Source: Phytophthora colocasiae
Lineage: Eukaryota; Oomycota; Peronosporomycetes; Peronosporales; Peronosporaceae
Direction of reading: 5' to 3'
Length of the DNA stretch: 64,000 nt
Assembly (NCBI GenBank): GCA_018806915.1
Contig: JAGKQI010000021.1
Span: 1 to 64,000, forward strand
A program made the position numbers and the translations under genes. Under the pieces are notes generated by a model. That model made no database searches. It was not told the DNA's origin and saw only the letters and a program-made list of their open reading frames with translations. Positions 20,095 to 30,533 of this stretch are shown here, in pieces; position 1 is the first letter of the stretch, and every line of letters starts with the position of its first letter.

Positions 20095-20508
20095 TGTAAC
20101 GGGGTTACACGGCGCTGCGCGCCTTGGCTACAATAGGTGTGGTATACACCATCCAGGTCACAAGTCACAGATCCGTGTACGACACATAGTGTTTCTCACA
20201 CGTCACATATGTAGCCAGTTGCTGGCTGTTAGCTCAGAGCCACACATTGCATTTGATTAGGATTTAGTATGTTAGATACTAAATCCGTTACATTCAGGAT
20301 TAGGGCAATAAAATAAATAAAAATCAGTTTGCATTTTACATAATTAGTGTTAGTTCCTTTATTATAGGGACACTGATTGTGAGAGTCCCGTATTAAGTGG
20401 ACTACTTGGTTCTTGTATAGAACCGAAGGCTAGTGCCTTGCAAGCAGGACTCCTACAGAGTCAACCAAACTTCCTCTGTGCCGTGCACACCTACGCAGCC
20501 CCGCTGCA
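20095..20508 (+). repeat. Gypsy-2 5' LTR
   Basis: Starts TGTAACGGGG and ends CCGCTGCA. It matches 27,620-28,031 nearly base for base. It is followed by TCTGGTAGCA, of which TGGTAGCA is the likely PBS start. Confidence 0.95.
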
Positions 20509-20840
20509 TCTGGTAGCACTTGTAGTCAATCCAACTCCTGAGTTGGAAGACTGTTTCTCTGTGAGAATGGGAGCCAGAAGCATACGCTCACTTGACTCCG
20601 AGTCAGCGGGACACGCTTAACAAGCTTACGTCCTTGCTGGGCCCTAAAGGTATGGCGCACCTTGCGTCTCAAAGGCCAGAGGCCGTCAACGCGCGCCTGG
20701 AGGCATTTGCCTCGTACGAAAACGCTCTCGTTGAGCAGCATTCAGCGGAATGTAAAAGGAGTTAATCCTGCCTCCGAGAGCTAAGCCCGTCACGCTCAGC
20801 GTGAAGACCTTTCACGGGCAACGAAGGAGAGAACCTCCTA

Positions 20841-21539
20841 TTGTGGACCCGAGAGGTCGAAATGGCCATGGGGGCCGCTATGCTCCAGTTGGAAGGCCAA
20901 CGCGTGGCGTTCGCCATCTCTAAGCTCGAAGGTCGAGCACGAGAATGGGCCTTGACGTCTGGGACGTCGGTAGAAATGGCCTTCCCACTTGGGGTGAGCT
21001 TAAGGCCAAACTTACGCAAGTGTTTGCTCCACCTAACCAGGCGTATCGCGTGCGGTCACGCTTCCTTGCTTGCCGACAGGGCAAGAAGGATCTGGCGGAC
21101 TATGTCCAAGAGCTACGCACGCTCATTGCCGGCATGGCTGCCGATCCTCTACCTGAGGTGGTCACTGTGACTATCTTCATGGAAGGTCTGAGAGCTGGCG
21201 TGGCCAGGACGGAGGCATTCCGTCAGAATCCTCGCACCTTCGAGGACGCTGTTAGCGTGGCATTGAATGCTGAACACAACTTTAAGTTGTCGAGGGTCGG
21301 TGCTAACAGCACAGGTCCGGGGACCCGAGCCCATGGACCTCAGCTATGCTGAAGATGAAGTAGCCGAGCTACGAGCTGCGGTGCAGCGTATGAGCACTCG
21401 TCGGTGCTACACGTGTGGTAGTCCCACACACCTGAGGCCCAACTGCCCTCTGCGCAAAGAGCGCGCCGGCCAGACTGGCCGCAACCCTGCCGCGAGTCCC
21501 GCTTCGGGCTCTGCCCAGGGAAACGACGGCTCCCAGTAG
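20841..21539 (+). pseudogene. Gypsy-2 Gag with CCHC knuckle, frameshifted
   Basis: Three consecutive frames make up one Gag. REVEMAMGAAMLQLEGQRVA and KLEGRAREWAL start at 20,841. ELKAKLTQVFAPPNQAYRVR and QGKKDLADYVQELRTL continue from 20,945. A CCHC knuckle CYTCGSPTHLRPNC follows in the frame beginning 21,267. Two frameshifts therefore separate the N-terminal core, C-terminal core and nucleocapsid. The domain order is normal for a Gypsy Gag. Confidence 0.8.
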
Positions 21540-21575
21540 ACGCGGGCGGTCTACTGGGAAGAACTGAGTTCTGCA

Positions 21576-21764
21576 GTGCGTGATAGGCACTGGGGCTCAG
21601 CCCCGAAGAGCTCCGTGCTCTTGAACACGGAACGTGTGAGCAAGCAGGGCTTGCTGGTCGTCCATGTGGACGTGAAGGGCTTCGAGAAGCCGTGGATCGT
21701 GTTGATCGATTCAGGAGCGTCTGGCAACTACGTCAGACGCTCCACCGTTGAGGGTAGTCAGTAA
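21576..21764 (+). pseudogene. Gypsy-2 aspartic protease, interrupted
   Basis: The catalytic motif IVLIDSGASGNYVRR is followed by a stop at 21,762-21,764. The second half (YDLILGMAWLERHEPWIDW) lies in the next frame from 21,852, separated by a short break. ILGMAWL is the standard flap-side motif of Gypsy proteases. Confidence 0.8.
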
Positions 21765-21851
21765 TATGCTGAGGCGCTTCGAGCGCGAAGAGGTGACACC
21801 GTCACTGTCCGTCTAGCGACGGGCGTCCGTGTCACGGCAGCCAAGGTCCCC

Positions 21852-24109
21852 ATGGACCTACGGCTGAAGTTCCTGGACTTCGACAGCGTGGAACGCTGCT
21901 TGGTCTTGGACCTGGATTCGAGGTACGACCTCATCCTTGGTATGGCGTGGCTGGAGCGCCACGAGCCATGGATTGACTGGAGGTCGAAAACCTTAGGTGC
22001 TACGCACTTCTCTCCTAGTGGAGCTTTGGCGAGTCATGAACCCACCTCTGCTAGGAAGCAGAAGCGCTATTGGCGTGGGCATCGAGCCGAGTCGGCTATG
22101 ATGCTGAAAGTCGGTGTGTCCGAGTTAGTGGACAGCACCGATAGCGAGGACCGCAGTCCTGTTGAGCGCATAGCGCTGGTTGACAGTGAGTCAACGTGTG
22201 GGCAAAGCTCACGTAACCCCTGTGGGGCGGCACGTACTCCGTCGAGTGATACTGGTCGTGGACCAAGTCGATCGCTGAGTGTCTCTGACACTGGACCTGT
22301 TACGGTCATTGATTGTGCAGCGGCACGTACTCCGCTGAGCGGCATCGGTCGTCGACCGAGTGGATCGCTGAGTGTCTCTGATACTGGTTGTGGACCAAGT
22401 CGATCGCTGAGTGTCTCTGACACTGGACCTGTTACGGTCATTGATTGTGCAGCGGCACGTACTCCGCTGAGCGGCATCGGTCGTCGACCGAGTGGATCGC
22501 TGAGTGTCTCTGACACTGGGCCGAGAGAGGCCGAAACTTGTGCGACGGCACGTACTCCGTCGAGTAGACGCTCTTCGGCTAGGCGAAGACGTCGTAAGGC
22601 CCTTCGGGCGAGACGCTCGGCGTCTGAGTCATCCGTGACGTCAAGTGCCGACGCACCGGAGGGCTGTGGGCAGCTATACACTCTGGTTGATGGAGTGGGC
22701 GGTAGTGCCGAAGGCAGTGTCCTGCTGGACGACTTGCCAAGTGTTGACAAGCTCCTTGAGCTAGAGGAGATGTCCTTCGCCGACTTTGGCGATGCCTTGA
22801 AGGCTGGCGAACTCGCCGAGGTGGTCATCGTTCGACCTGAGGAGGAGTTAAACTCGTCGTCCCTCGTTGACGAGTCCGTCTTGGCCGAAGTCAAGAAGGC
22901 GTTGAACGCCAGGAGTGGATCGGAGATCCTCAAGAATCCCTCGGATCCCTTCTACTCCTTGCTGAAGGAATACGGAGACGTTGTCTCGAAGGAACCACCG
23001 AGTGGCCTGCCTCCCGACCGAGGCGTTCGTCATGAGATCGACTTAGTTCCCGGAACTAAATACTGCGTGACCCGGCAGTGGCCTCTTCCTAAAGAGCAAT
23101 GCGACGTCATTGACGCCTTCTTCCGTGCGAAGCACGCGGCGGGTCTCGTGCGCGAGAGCAAGTCTCCGCATTCCGCGCCAACGTTCTGTGTCAGAAAGCC
23201 GAATGGCAAGTGGCGTATCGTTCACGCTTTTAACAAGCTCAACGCTGCCACGATTCCGGCGCAGACGCCGATTCCTAGGAAGGATGTTCTTCAGAACAAC
23301 ATATGTACAGTGCGCTCGACTTAGTCGATGGGTACTATCAGCTGCTCATGCGAGCCAGTGATATTCCGCTTACAGCGGTGAGCACCCCGAGCGGTATGCT
23401 CTGGGAGTGGCTCGTCATGCCCCAAGGGCTGTCGAATGCGCCTGCAACGTTCAATCGTCTAGTGACGCAGTTGTTCAGGCCCCTACGGGCATTCGCACAG
23501 ACGTACTTTGACGACGTGTTCGTCCACAGTCAGGCCGAACACGGCAAGACTGACGTTGAGGTGCACGTGGAACACGTGAGAGCTGTGCTCGAGTGCATGC
23601 GCACGAACAAATTGTACGCCAACGCAGACAAGTGCGTCTTTGGCGCGGAAGAAATCCTCTTCCTAGGGTGCTTCATTGGGAAGCATGGCCTTCGTGCTGA
23701 TCCAGCAAAGGTCAAGGCCATTGTGGATTGGCCGGTTCCCTTGAACCAGAAGGACTTGCGTAAGTGGCTGGGCTTGGCTAACTACTTGCACAAGTATAGC
23801 GAGAACTACGCTGAGTTGGCTCGGCCACTGACGGATCTCCTTAAGAAGGATGCCGAGTGGGTATGGCGTGCCGAGCACGAGAATGCGTTCACTTGTATCA
23901 AGGATAGCCTGCTTCAGGCACCGATACTGGCGTTGCCAGACCCCGCTCGTCCGTTTATCGTCGTCTGTGACGCCTCGGACTTTGCCATCGCAGTGCTTTG
24001 CTACAAGCGGACGCCGAAGGGCGCGAACGCGTCATTGCGTTTGAGTCTCGGCAGCTCAAGGCTGCTGAGAAGAACTATCCAGTTCATGACAAGGAGCTAC
24101 TTGCGATGA
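21852..24109 (+). pseudogene. Gypsy-2 linker and reverse transcriptase, frameshifted
   Basis: The first frame (21,852-23,324) runs from the protease end through a Ser-rich repeat linker into RT (GLPPDRGVRHEIDL, PHSAPTFCVRKPNGKWR). A frameshift near 23,290 leads to the second frame (23,303-24,109) with YSALDLVDGYYQL, MPQGLSNAPATFNRL and TYFDDVFVHS, where FDD is the catalytic motif. A further shift near 24,000-24,050 leads into RNase H. Two frameshifts in an element with near-identical LTRs is notable. Confidence 0.85.
22260..22523 (+). repeat. Tandem repeat, 132-bp unit x2, within pol
   Basis: Two nearly identical 132-bp units start at 22,260 and 22,392. They encode a repeated Ser/Arg-rich peptide (SRSLSVSDTGPVTVIDCAAA, then RTPLSGIGRRPSGSLSVSDT). 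Partial further units flank them. The array forms the linker between protease and RT. Confidence 0.85.
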
Positions 24110-26301
24110 AGTACGCTCTCGTCAAATTCAGGGTTCACCTGCTCGGCTCCAAGCCGTTTGTGATCTACACGGATCATGCGTCACTACGCACAGCGACGCA
24201 GTCGCCTCACCTCTCGCAGAGGATGGCCCGATGGCTCTCCTTCTTTGCGGAGTATAACTTCGAGGTGAAGTACAAGCCTGGCAGGCAGAACGTCCTCGCT
24301 GACGCGTTATCACGTCGCCCGGACTATGAGTTATCTCATGTCACCTCGGTGACGTCGTCCGTGACGGACATGGTTCGAGCAGCGTACGCTCAGGACGACT
24401 CTTGTGTCGCGCTGCTTCAAGCTCTGGGGAGCGATGAGTTTAAAGACTCAAAGGTGACTCTGTCACGACGCCTAAAGGCGAGACTCCAACGCTACAGCCT
24501 GGAAGGCGGTCTGCTGTACTACAGCACGGGTCAGGATGACCCACCACGAGTGGTGGTTCCTCACGATGAGGATCTGAAGTACCGTATCCTCTATGAGGCC
24601 CTGGACACACCCACAGGCGGCCACCTCGGTCGCGAGAAGACGTACGGCTCGGTGAGCTCCATGTACTGGTGGCCGAAGATGTACAAGTGGGTCAGCACAT
24701 ATGTGCGCACGTGCGAGACGTGTCAGCGGGTTAAACCCTCGCCGCATGCGGCTGCGCCTTTGGTGAGCTTACCTGTACCCTCTGGGTGTTGGCAGTCCAT
24801 AAGTATGGACTTTGTGTTTGGCCTGCCGAAGGACTCGGCAGGCAACACGGGCGTGGTGGTCTTTGTTGACCGTCTGAGCAAGATGGCTCACCTAGCGGCT
24901 GTGCCGGACACCGTCGATGGCGCTGGTACAGCGACGATCTTCATCGATCGGGTCTTCCGCCAGCATGGGCTGCCTGAGACCATTGTCTCGGATCGAGATC
25001 CCCGTTTCACGGGTCACTTCTGGACGTCCGTCTTCAAGGTGCTGGGCACTCGACTGGACATGTCCACGGCGGACCATCCGCAGACCGACGGTCAGACCGA
25101 ACGCGTGAACCGCGTTCTGGAGGACATCCTCCGCAGCGTATGCGCTGAAACGCCGAAGCGTTGGAGCGCTATGCTCCCTCTCGTTGAGTTCTCCATGAAC
25201 AATGCGGTGCATGCCTCGACAGGCTTCACCCCGTTCTACGTGAACGGCCTTGCGCATCCGCGCGTCCTGCTCACTCCGCCTCGCGGTAGCCTTGGGCTTA
25301 GTGGGGGAGAGGCTGTGTCGTCGCTCGACTCCGAGCTTGCTGATATAAGCCCTTCTGCTGTGCGTAAACAAGTCGATGACTTCCTCTCGGTAAGATTGAG
25401 CGTTTTACGCCGTGTGCGTGACGCGATGGCCGAAAGCCAAGACGTTCAGAAAGAACAAGCTGATGCAAAAGGCAGAGGCAATGTATGGGAATTTAAGGTC
25501 GGTGACCAGGTTTTATTAAACGCTAAGAACCTACCTACACATGCAGTGTCCAGTGTCTTTAAGACGAAATTGCGTCCGCGTTTCATCGAACCATTTACGG
25601 TCGTGGCCAAGAAGGGCCTGGCATACACGCTTGACTTGCCAAAGCGGATGAGAACACACCCGGTGTTCTACGTCGGCTTGCTCAAGCCATATCGGGACCC
25701 CGCGGGGGTGAGCGCGGAGGCGCTGGCACCGACGACACGTGCCCAGGCTGCGTCATCTGCAGCAGCAACGTCACCTGGCCCCGCAACTCAGCGAGCTGAA
25801 GCTCCTGCTGGTGCAGGCGAGCAGTCAGGGACTGAGGACCTTCGAGCCAAGCCATCCGGCTTTCAATCTCCTCCATGTCATGAGCGAGACGGGCATGCGA
25901 ATGCCAAACGCTCTCCAGGTTCCCCTGAAGAGACTGAGTCTGACTCTGGAGAGTACCGATCGAGTGATCGAGTTGATACCACGCGCGCCGCGACAAATAG
26001 CGCTCATCACACTCGTCGAGTATTGCGTTCCGCAGCGAATCGGCCTCCTCCGCCGTTGCTCGATGAGCAGGGGACTCCCCACTACCACGTGGAGCGCCTG
26101 ATGGCGCGGCGTCGCCACCGTAGTCAAAACCAGTATCTGGTGAAGTGGCGTGGATATCCTCATTCCCAAAACTCGTGGGAGTTTGAAGGGCCCCTGAGGC
26201 AGGACTGCCCTGACGTCGTGGACGCTTTTGATCGCGAAGATCGGGGGCGCCCGAAGGGCTCGAGGTCGACCACTCGGTCGACACCCGCTTCTCACCACTA
26301 G
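23998..26301 (+). CDS. Gypsy-2 RNase H, integrase and chromodomain
   Basis: A frame of 767 codons. RNase H: RERVIAFESRQLKAAEKNYP, VHDKELLAMKYAL, IYTDHASLRT, NVLADALSRRPD. Integrase: zinc domain (GGHLGREKTYGSV...CETCQRVK), DDE core (ISMDFVFGLP, IVSDRDPRFTGHFW, HPQTDGQTERVNR) and HPVFYVGLLKPYRD. After a ~120-residue Ala/Ser/Pro-rich spacer comes a chromodomain (HYHVERLMARRRHRSQNQYL, VKWRGYPHSQNSWEF). The spacer is the sense complement of the coiled-coil part of the antisense ORF, so the same bases may code on both strands. Confidence 0.9.
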   Translation: MLQADAEGRERVIAFESRQLKAAEKNYPVHDKELLAMKYALVKFRVHLLGSKPFVIYTDHASLRTATQSPHLSQRMARWLSFFAEYNFEVKYKPGRQNVLADALSRRPDYELSHVTSVTSSVTDMVRAAYAQDDSCVALLQALGSDEFKDSKVTLSRRLKARLQRYSLEGGLLYYSTGQDDPPRVVVPHDEDLKYRILYEALDTPTGGHLGREKTYGSVSSMYWWPKMYKWVSTYVRTCETCQRVKPSPHAAAPLVSLPVPSGCWQSISMDFVFGLPKDSAGNTGVVVFVDRLSKMAHLAAVPDTVDGAGTATIFIDRVFRQHGLPETIVSDRDPRFTGHFWTSVFKVLGTRLDMSTADHPQTDGQTERVNRVLEDILRSVCAETPKRWSAMLPLVEFSMNNAVHASTGFTPFYVNGLAHPRVLLTPPRGSLGLSGGEAVSSLDSELADISPSAVRKQVDDFLSVRLSVLRRVRDAMAESQDVQKEQADAKGRGNVWEFKVGDQVLLNAKNLPTHAVSSVFKTKLRPRFIEPFTVVAKKGLAYTLDLPKRMRTHPVFYVGLLKPYRDPAGVSAEALAPTTRAQAASSAAATSPGPATQRAEAPAGAGEQSGTEDLRAKPSGFQSPPCHERDGHANAKRSPGSPEETESDSGEYRSSDRVDTTRAATNSAHHTRRVLRSAANRPPPPLLDEQGTPHYHVERLMARRRHRSQNQYLVKWRGYPHSQNSWEFEGPLRQDCPDVVDAFDREDRGRPKGSRSTTRSTPASHH

Positions 26302-27590
26302 TGTGAGAAGCTGACGGACTAGCAGCCGAGCTCAGGCTCTGGTCCGTGGCTGGCACAGCCAGCGAGTCTCACTCGGAGACTGAAGGAGCATCCTGCGAAG
26401 CAGGGATAGTGGCCTGAGAGGCGGGAGCCACTGCCGTCGTGTGACGAGGAAAGCGGCCGGGCCGCACGCGTATCTTCGCGTACTGGAAGAGTAGACCTCG
26501 GGCGAGGCGGACGTCCACCTCGGCGCAGCTCTCCATGAGCCGGTCAAACGACGCGAGCTTCCGTGAAGCCTCGGCCCAGGTGGCCACATGGATCATGTAG
26601 TCCCGGGTGGTCTCTCCGGCTTGGAGCAGGAGTGGATAAGTCCTCATCTGAGGCACAGACTCCCGTCGTCGTTGCTTATCTAAGCGTTGCCGATACTCGG
26701 CGAGTGTGCACACCTGTGGGGTCAGGAAACGCTCATGGAGCCCCTGTCGCTGCTGAGTCTCAGCCACCGTACGTGGAGGATCGCCTATGGCGTAACCATG
26801 CAGGTTTGGCTGCGCCATCAACTGCTTCACCTGCTCGACAGGGTCGCGAGGCTCGAAGCCGTAGTCGCGCCGCGACGAAGTCCCCACGATGTCCCGTTGG
26901 ACAGGTCGACGTGACTCTGGAGCACCGCTCATGGAAGCCTCCTGTGCCTCATCCAGAGGGTTGGTGATCGCGTCTTCGACTCCCTTGAGTGACTCTGGCT
27001 CATCGCGAGCAGGAAGTGGTGGTGCGTTGCGCAACGCGTTGAGCACGAGGCTCGAAGGTCCCTCCGGGAACGGATTGGCTGCCGCAGCTGCCGAGGAATT
27101 GAGTACCGACGCGGATCGCGTGGAGAGCGCAGCTCAGCTCGGGTCGTCCGAGGGCTCGCAGGAGCAGGAGACGCATGGGCATCGCCCTGTTCGGACTCCT
27201 CGTAGTCCACTTCGACCTCGCCTTCCTCCGTAGGAGAGCGACGTGGGTCGCGCGTCGGCGACGCTGTCGTGTACTCGAAGGGTGAGCCACCGCTACCACT
27301 TGACGTCGGGCTGGCCTTGAACATCGCTCCGTAGCGAAGGCGAGACGCCGCGAAATACTCCGAAACGGAGAGCGTGAGAGGAGCCGAGGGCTCAGACCGG
27401 AAAGCGCTGAGGCGCTGGGGCGTAGACGCCTGGTCACTGGACACCTCAGGAGCGGTTGGCTCGCTGGGGAGAATTGGAGAATGTGCTCGTTGAGCCAGCG
27501 CGCCCGCGCACTCTCGTTGAGAGATTTCTATTATCGGAAAGTTGCCGGTGACAGGCCTTGACAAGGCAGTTATGTCTACAGTTGTAGATA
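25682..27590 (-). pseudogene. Gypsy-2 antisense ORF, broken
   Basis: The minus-strand coding trace has three parts. From about 27,590 to 26,929: Ser/Pro-rich sequence with an acidic patch (EEGEVEVDYEESEQGDAH). From 27,046 to 26,369, after a frameshift: LHGYAIGDPPRTVAETQQRQ, RTYPLLLQAGETTRDYMIHV and LARGLLFQYAKIRVRPGRFP. From 26,368 to 25,682, after one in-frame TGA: a coiled coil (QLDHSIGTLQSQTQSLQGNL, HDMEEIESRMAWLEGPQSL). Total about 640 codons with one shift and one stop. It overlaps the sense pol frame by about 620 bp. No family was recognised. Position, orientation and coiled-coil content parallel the Gypsy-1 antisense ORF, but sequence similarity between them is not evident by eye. Confidence 0.6.
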
Positions 27591-27610
27591 CTCCGTATCC
27601 ACGGTTTGGT

Positions 27611-27619
27611 GGGGGAGGG
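27611..27619 (+). other. Gypsy-2 polypurine tract
   Basis: GGGGGAGGG directly abuts the 3' LTR (TGAAACGGGG at 27,620), the expected site for plus-strand priming. Confidence 0.85.
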
Positions 27620-28031
27620 TGAAACGGGGTTACACGGCGCTGCGCGCCTTGGCTACAATAGGTGTGGTATACACCATCCAGGTCACAAGTCACAGATCCG
27701 TGTACGACACATAGTGTTTCTCACACGTCACATATGTAGCCAGTTGCTGGCTGTTAGCTCAGAGCCACACATTGCATTTGATTAGGATTTAGTATGTTAG
27801 ATACTAAATCCGTTACATTCAGGATTAGGGCAATAAAATAAATAAAAATCAGTTTGCATTTTACATAATTAGTGTTAGTTCCTTTATTATAGGGACACTG
27901 ATTGTGAGAGTCCCGTATTAAGTGGACTACTTGGTTCTTGTATAGAACCGAAGGCTAGTGCCTTGCAAGCAGGACTCTACGAGTCAACCAAACTTCCTCT
28001 GTGCCGTGCACACCTACGCAGCCCCGCTGCA
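27620..28031 (+). repeat. Gypsy-2 3' LTR
   Basis: A 412-bp copy of 20,095-20,508. It begins TGAAACGGGG (one substitution) and ends CCGCTGCA. The target duplication GACTC follows at 28,032-28,036. Confidence 0.95.
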
Positions 28032-28265
28032 GACTCTGTCTTCCTCCGCAAGCCGCTGGGTGTTTTTAGGTGCTCCTGCACGATCACATTCGTAGTTACG
28101 CGCCCATACATCGCCTGCGGAGGATGTCCTGCGTACTCGACGGCGCGATACATTGTATCCGTGTATTTTGGTCCACTCATGAAGCGGCTCTGCCTCATCG
28201 TGAGAAGAATGTACAATAGCCGGCGGAGGGGCTATGAGAACCGCTCTATCAGCGATAGTGTCCAT
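28032..28265 (-). pseudogene. MULE transposase, N-terminal FAR1 fragment (split gene, part 1)
   Basis: From ATG 28,265 the minus strand encodes the start of a FAR1-type DNA-binding domain (HEWTKIHGYNVSRRRVRR, YECDRAGAPKNTQRLAEEDR). Removing Gypsy-2 and one GACTC copy continues the frame as EEDRV-RTQRGSKRSKCPMR, a typical FAR1 Cys segment. The transposase should therefore start here and run leftward to ~2,200. Confidence 0.85.
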
Positions 28266-29153
28266 TACAGAGTGTATTTAATTGTGGTCACTCGTATTCA
28301 GAGTGTACCATCGCTCTAGCTCCAACCATTTTGGAAACATTTGGTGTACGACGTTTTAGTCGTCTACAGATATCATAACCGGTATTTACCGGTTTCGTCT
28401 ATCCTTTTATGGGCTTTTATGTGCGAGGGCTCTCCCGATGAGGGCCCTCGTTAGTTTCTCCCGTTAAAAGACACGCTCGTGCATCTGTAGAGCAGGAAAT
28501 GACTCTGCCATCTTCACCCAAGCAGATGGTTCAGCGACTGTGTCGAACAACGAGCCACCGCATTGCTATCGACGATAGCCTATCGTAGCATGAAGGACCG
28601 GCTGGATGCGAAGCAAGCTCTCTCTTTTGGTCTGCGCTGCGCTGCGGTTCCTTCGCACCAAAGGACGTGCAAAGTCAAGTTTCCAGGCAACCGAGAGAGC
28701 TCGTGCTCGAACTTAGAGCCTAAAAGTGGGCACTTAACTGAAAGAGTGATAAGCGGTACCGACGATGCTCGCAAGCAATGTTCACGGACCATGGTAATCT
28801 TGCAATTCGTTTGCTATACGCGAAGGATTCGGGATGGGCGAAGCCGAGGTGTTCTGGTCGCGGGGTGATTGACCTGTCAAGTTGACTGTGTCAACAGTGT
28901 TGACAGCACAATGGTCGACCCGGTTGCCACACTTGAGTTTCCGCTGTAGCAGACGGTCTCGGCATCTGCCGTTGTCGATGATAACTACGAGTGCTTTGAC
29001 GATCATGGGCATACAAACTCCTACTGTTTGAGCACGGACACCAAAGACACGAGCTGTTTTTTGACATCGCAGCGCAGCACGGACGTCAGTTTGACTGGCG
29101 CTGCCTATAATTTCTTCTCCTTCGCTTTGCGGCGCTCAATTCCTCTACGAGTA
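28266..29153. other. Intergenic, no gene recognised
   Basis: This covers the probable 5' flank of the split MULE and the region before GH6-A. Both strands have only short frames without homology. A MULE terminal inverted repeat was sought but not found. Confidence 0.4.
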
Positions 29154-29172
29154 GCTCATTCTCCATTTCGCC
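29154..29172 (+). promoter_or_regulatory. Initiator + FPR core promoter of GH6-A
   Basis: GCTCATTCTCCATTTCGCC fits the oomycete core promoter (initiator TCATT followed by an ATTT flanking element). It ends about 32 bp before the ATG at 29,205. Confidence 0.7.
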
Positions 29173-29787
29173 GCGCATCGCACAGCTTGTCTACTCCGCC
29201 AATGATGGTCAAGATTTTTGCGTTCGGCCGCTGTGGCTGCGCTTGCCTTAAGCATGTCCGCGATCAATGTCGCGCAAAGCGAAGAGCTTTGCTCTATCAC
29301 TCCTATGTCGTACGCCACAGCCAAAACTGACTATCCGGACCTCGCGTTTGCACTCAGCACCGTTGAAGACTACTCCATTGCTGCTTGGTACACCGATCGC
29401 CTCTCGACAACCGACAGAGCCACAATGCTCAAAGACATCACGTTAAGTGCTCCGAAGACTCCCGAATGACAATCGTCGTGTACGGAATTCCCAACAAGGA
29501 CTGCAACGCCGGATATTCGTCCGGCGGATCTGTGTCGAACACAGCGGACTATAAGACGTTCCTTTCGGACCTGACTACCGCAGTCGGCAACCGTAAGGTG
29601 CTGTATGTTGTCGAACCTGATGCCGTTGGTCTTCTCGCAGAGGATGGAGGCTGCGGTTCTTCAGCTGGGTACCTCGACAACCTCAAGGTTGCCATCAAGG
29701 TAGACTTTTAAATGGATCATATTCCGATCAACACAAAAAAGGTCAACCCCATATTTTTGCACTGGTCAAGGGATTTGGTCAAATCTA

Positions 29788-30297
29788 TTGGTTGACCTTG
29801 CCCGACATTCCATCTTTGGCTCTGTGCCCACACTTCTTCCTACCCAGTCCCTCCGACCCACAATGCGGCAAGAAGGCTATCCGTCTTCAGTATCGACGCT
29901 GGAACTATCTCACCGTCATCCGCTGACAGTCACGACAGCCGGCAGCACTCACTTGGAAGGCGTTCAGGACGAAGCAGGAGCTCGGAGCGCAGAAGCCTCT
30001 CAAGTCGGAGCTCGAACCCTCAACATGATCGAAGCAGACGTTGGCGTTCAGGGCGTGAGCGACACTGAAGGAAGTCCCGGAGACCTGCGGGAGGGCGAAG
30101 AAGATGGAGTTCTGGGCGTGGGCGACACCGATGCAGGAGCCGGAGCCGGAGATTCGAACGAAGCAGGAGCCGGGGACGGAATACTAGGCGTGAGCGCCGA
30201 TGAAGGAGCTGGAGTTTGGAAAGAAGCAGAAGCCGGAGCTCTGGATGTGGTTAAGGTAGGAGCCGAAGGCGGAATTCCAGGAGTCGGCGACGCCTAA
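29788..30297 (+). CDS. Repetitive Gly/Ala/Glu-rich frame inside the Pack-MULE
   Basis: A 169-codon frame. From about 30,030 it is built of degenerate repeats of the form (V/I)LGVGDTDAGAGAGDS, coming back as ILGVSADEGAGVWKEA and IPGVGDA. The underlying DNA repeats GGCGTGAGCG/GATGAAGGAGC with a loose period. It may be a captured host minisatellite or gene piece. No function is assigned, and it may not be expressed. Confidence 0.3.
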   Translation: MVDLARHSIFGSVPTLLPTQSLRPTMRQEGYPSSVSTLELSHRHPLTVTTAGSTHLEGVQDEAGARSAEASQVGARTLNMIEADVGVQGVSDTEGSPGDLREGEEDGVLGVGDTDAGAGAGDSNEAGAGDGILGVSADEGAGVWKEAEAGALDVVKVGAEGGIPGVGDA

Positions 30298-30533
30298 GAA
30301 GGAGTTCGGAGATTGAACGTCACGCATGTCTGAGCAGGGGGGAGACAAACCCTTGGCGATCGGTGGACAATACCTACTCTTCCCAGGCTAAACCCTGCAA
30401 CAGCAGAACCGCAGTACCAACCACTACAGTAGCACCTGTTGAAGTAAGAGCGGCACCTACCAGGCGCAGGTATACTGTGTTTTAAGCGCTAGACACGCAT
30501 TTACACGCAACAACCAGTCCGACGTCAGGACGT

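Larger units (their letters stand above)
20095..28031 (+). mobile_element. Gypsy-2: chromodomain Ty3/Gypsy LTR retrotransposon
   Basis: A 7.9-kb element with 414- and 412-bp LTRs, TG...CA ends, a perfect 5-bp target duplication GACTC, a PBS start TGGTAGCA two bases after the 5' LTR, and a clean polypurine tract GGGGGAGGG just before the 3' LTR. The LTRs differ at only about three places, so the insertion is young. Even so, Gag, protease and RT are broken by frameshifts or stops. An antisense ORF covers the pol end to the 3' LTR interval. It is inserted in the MULE transposase gene near its N-terminus. Confidence 0.95.

Noticed and set aside
22067..22933. A 288-codon minus-strand frame opposite Gypsy-2 pol
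   Set aside because: It lies over the 132-bp repeat and Ser-rich linker, where low complexity keeps the reverse frame open; its sequence simply repeats with the DNA unit.
9..28495. TCTGTAGAGCAG at 9-20 and 28,484-28,495 as target duplication of the split MULE
   Set aside because: Twelve bases is longer than a MULE duplication, the adjacent sequences show no inverted repeat, and a 12-bp match over these distances can occur by chance.
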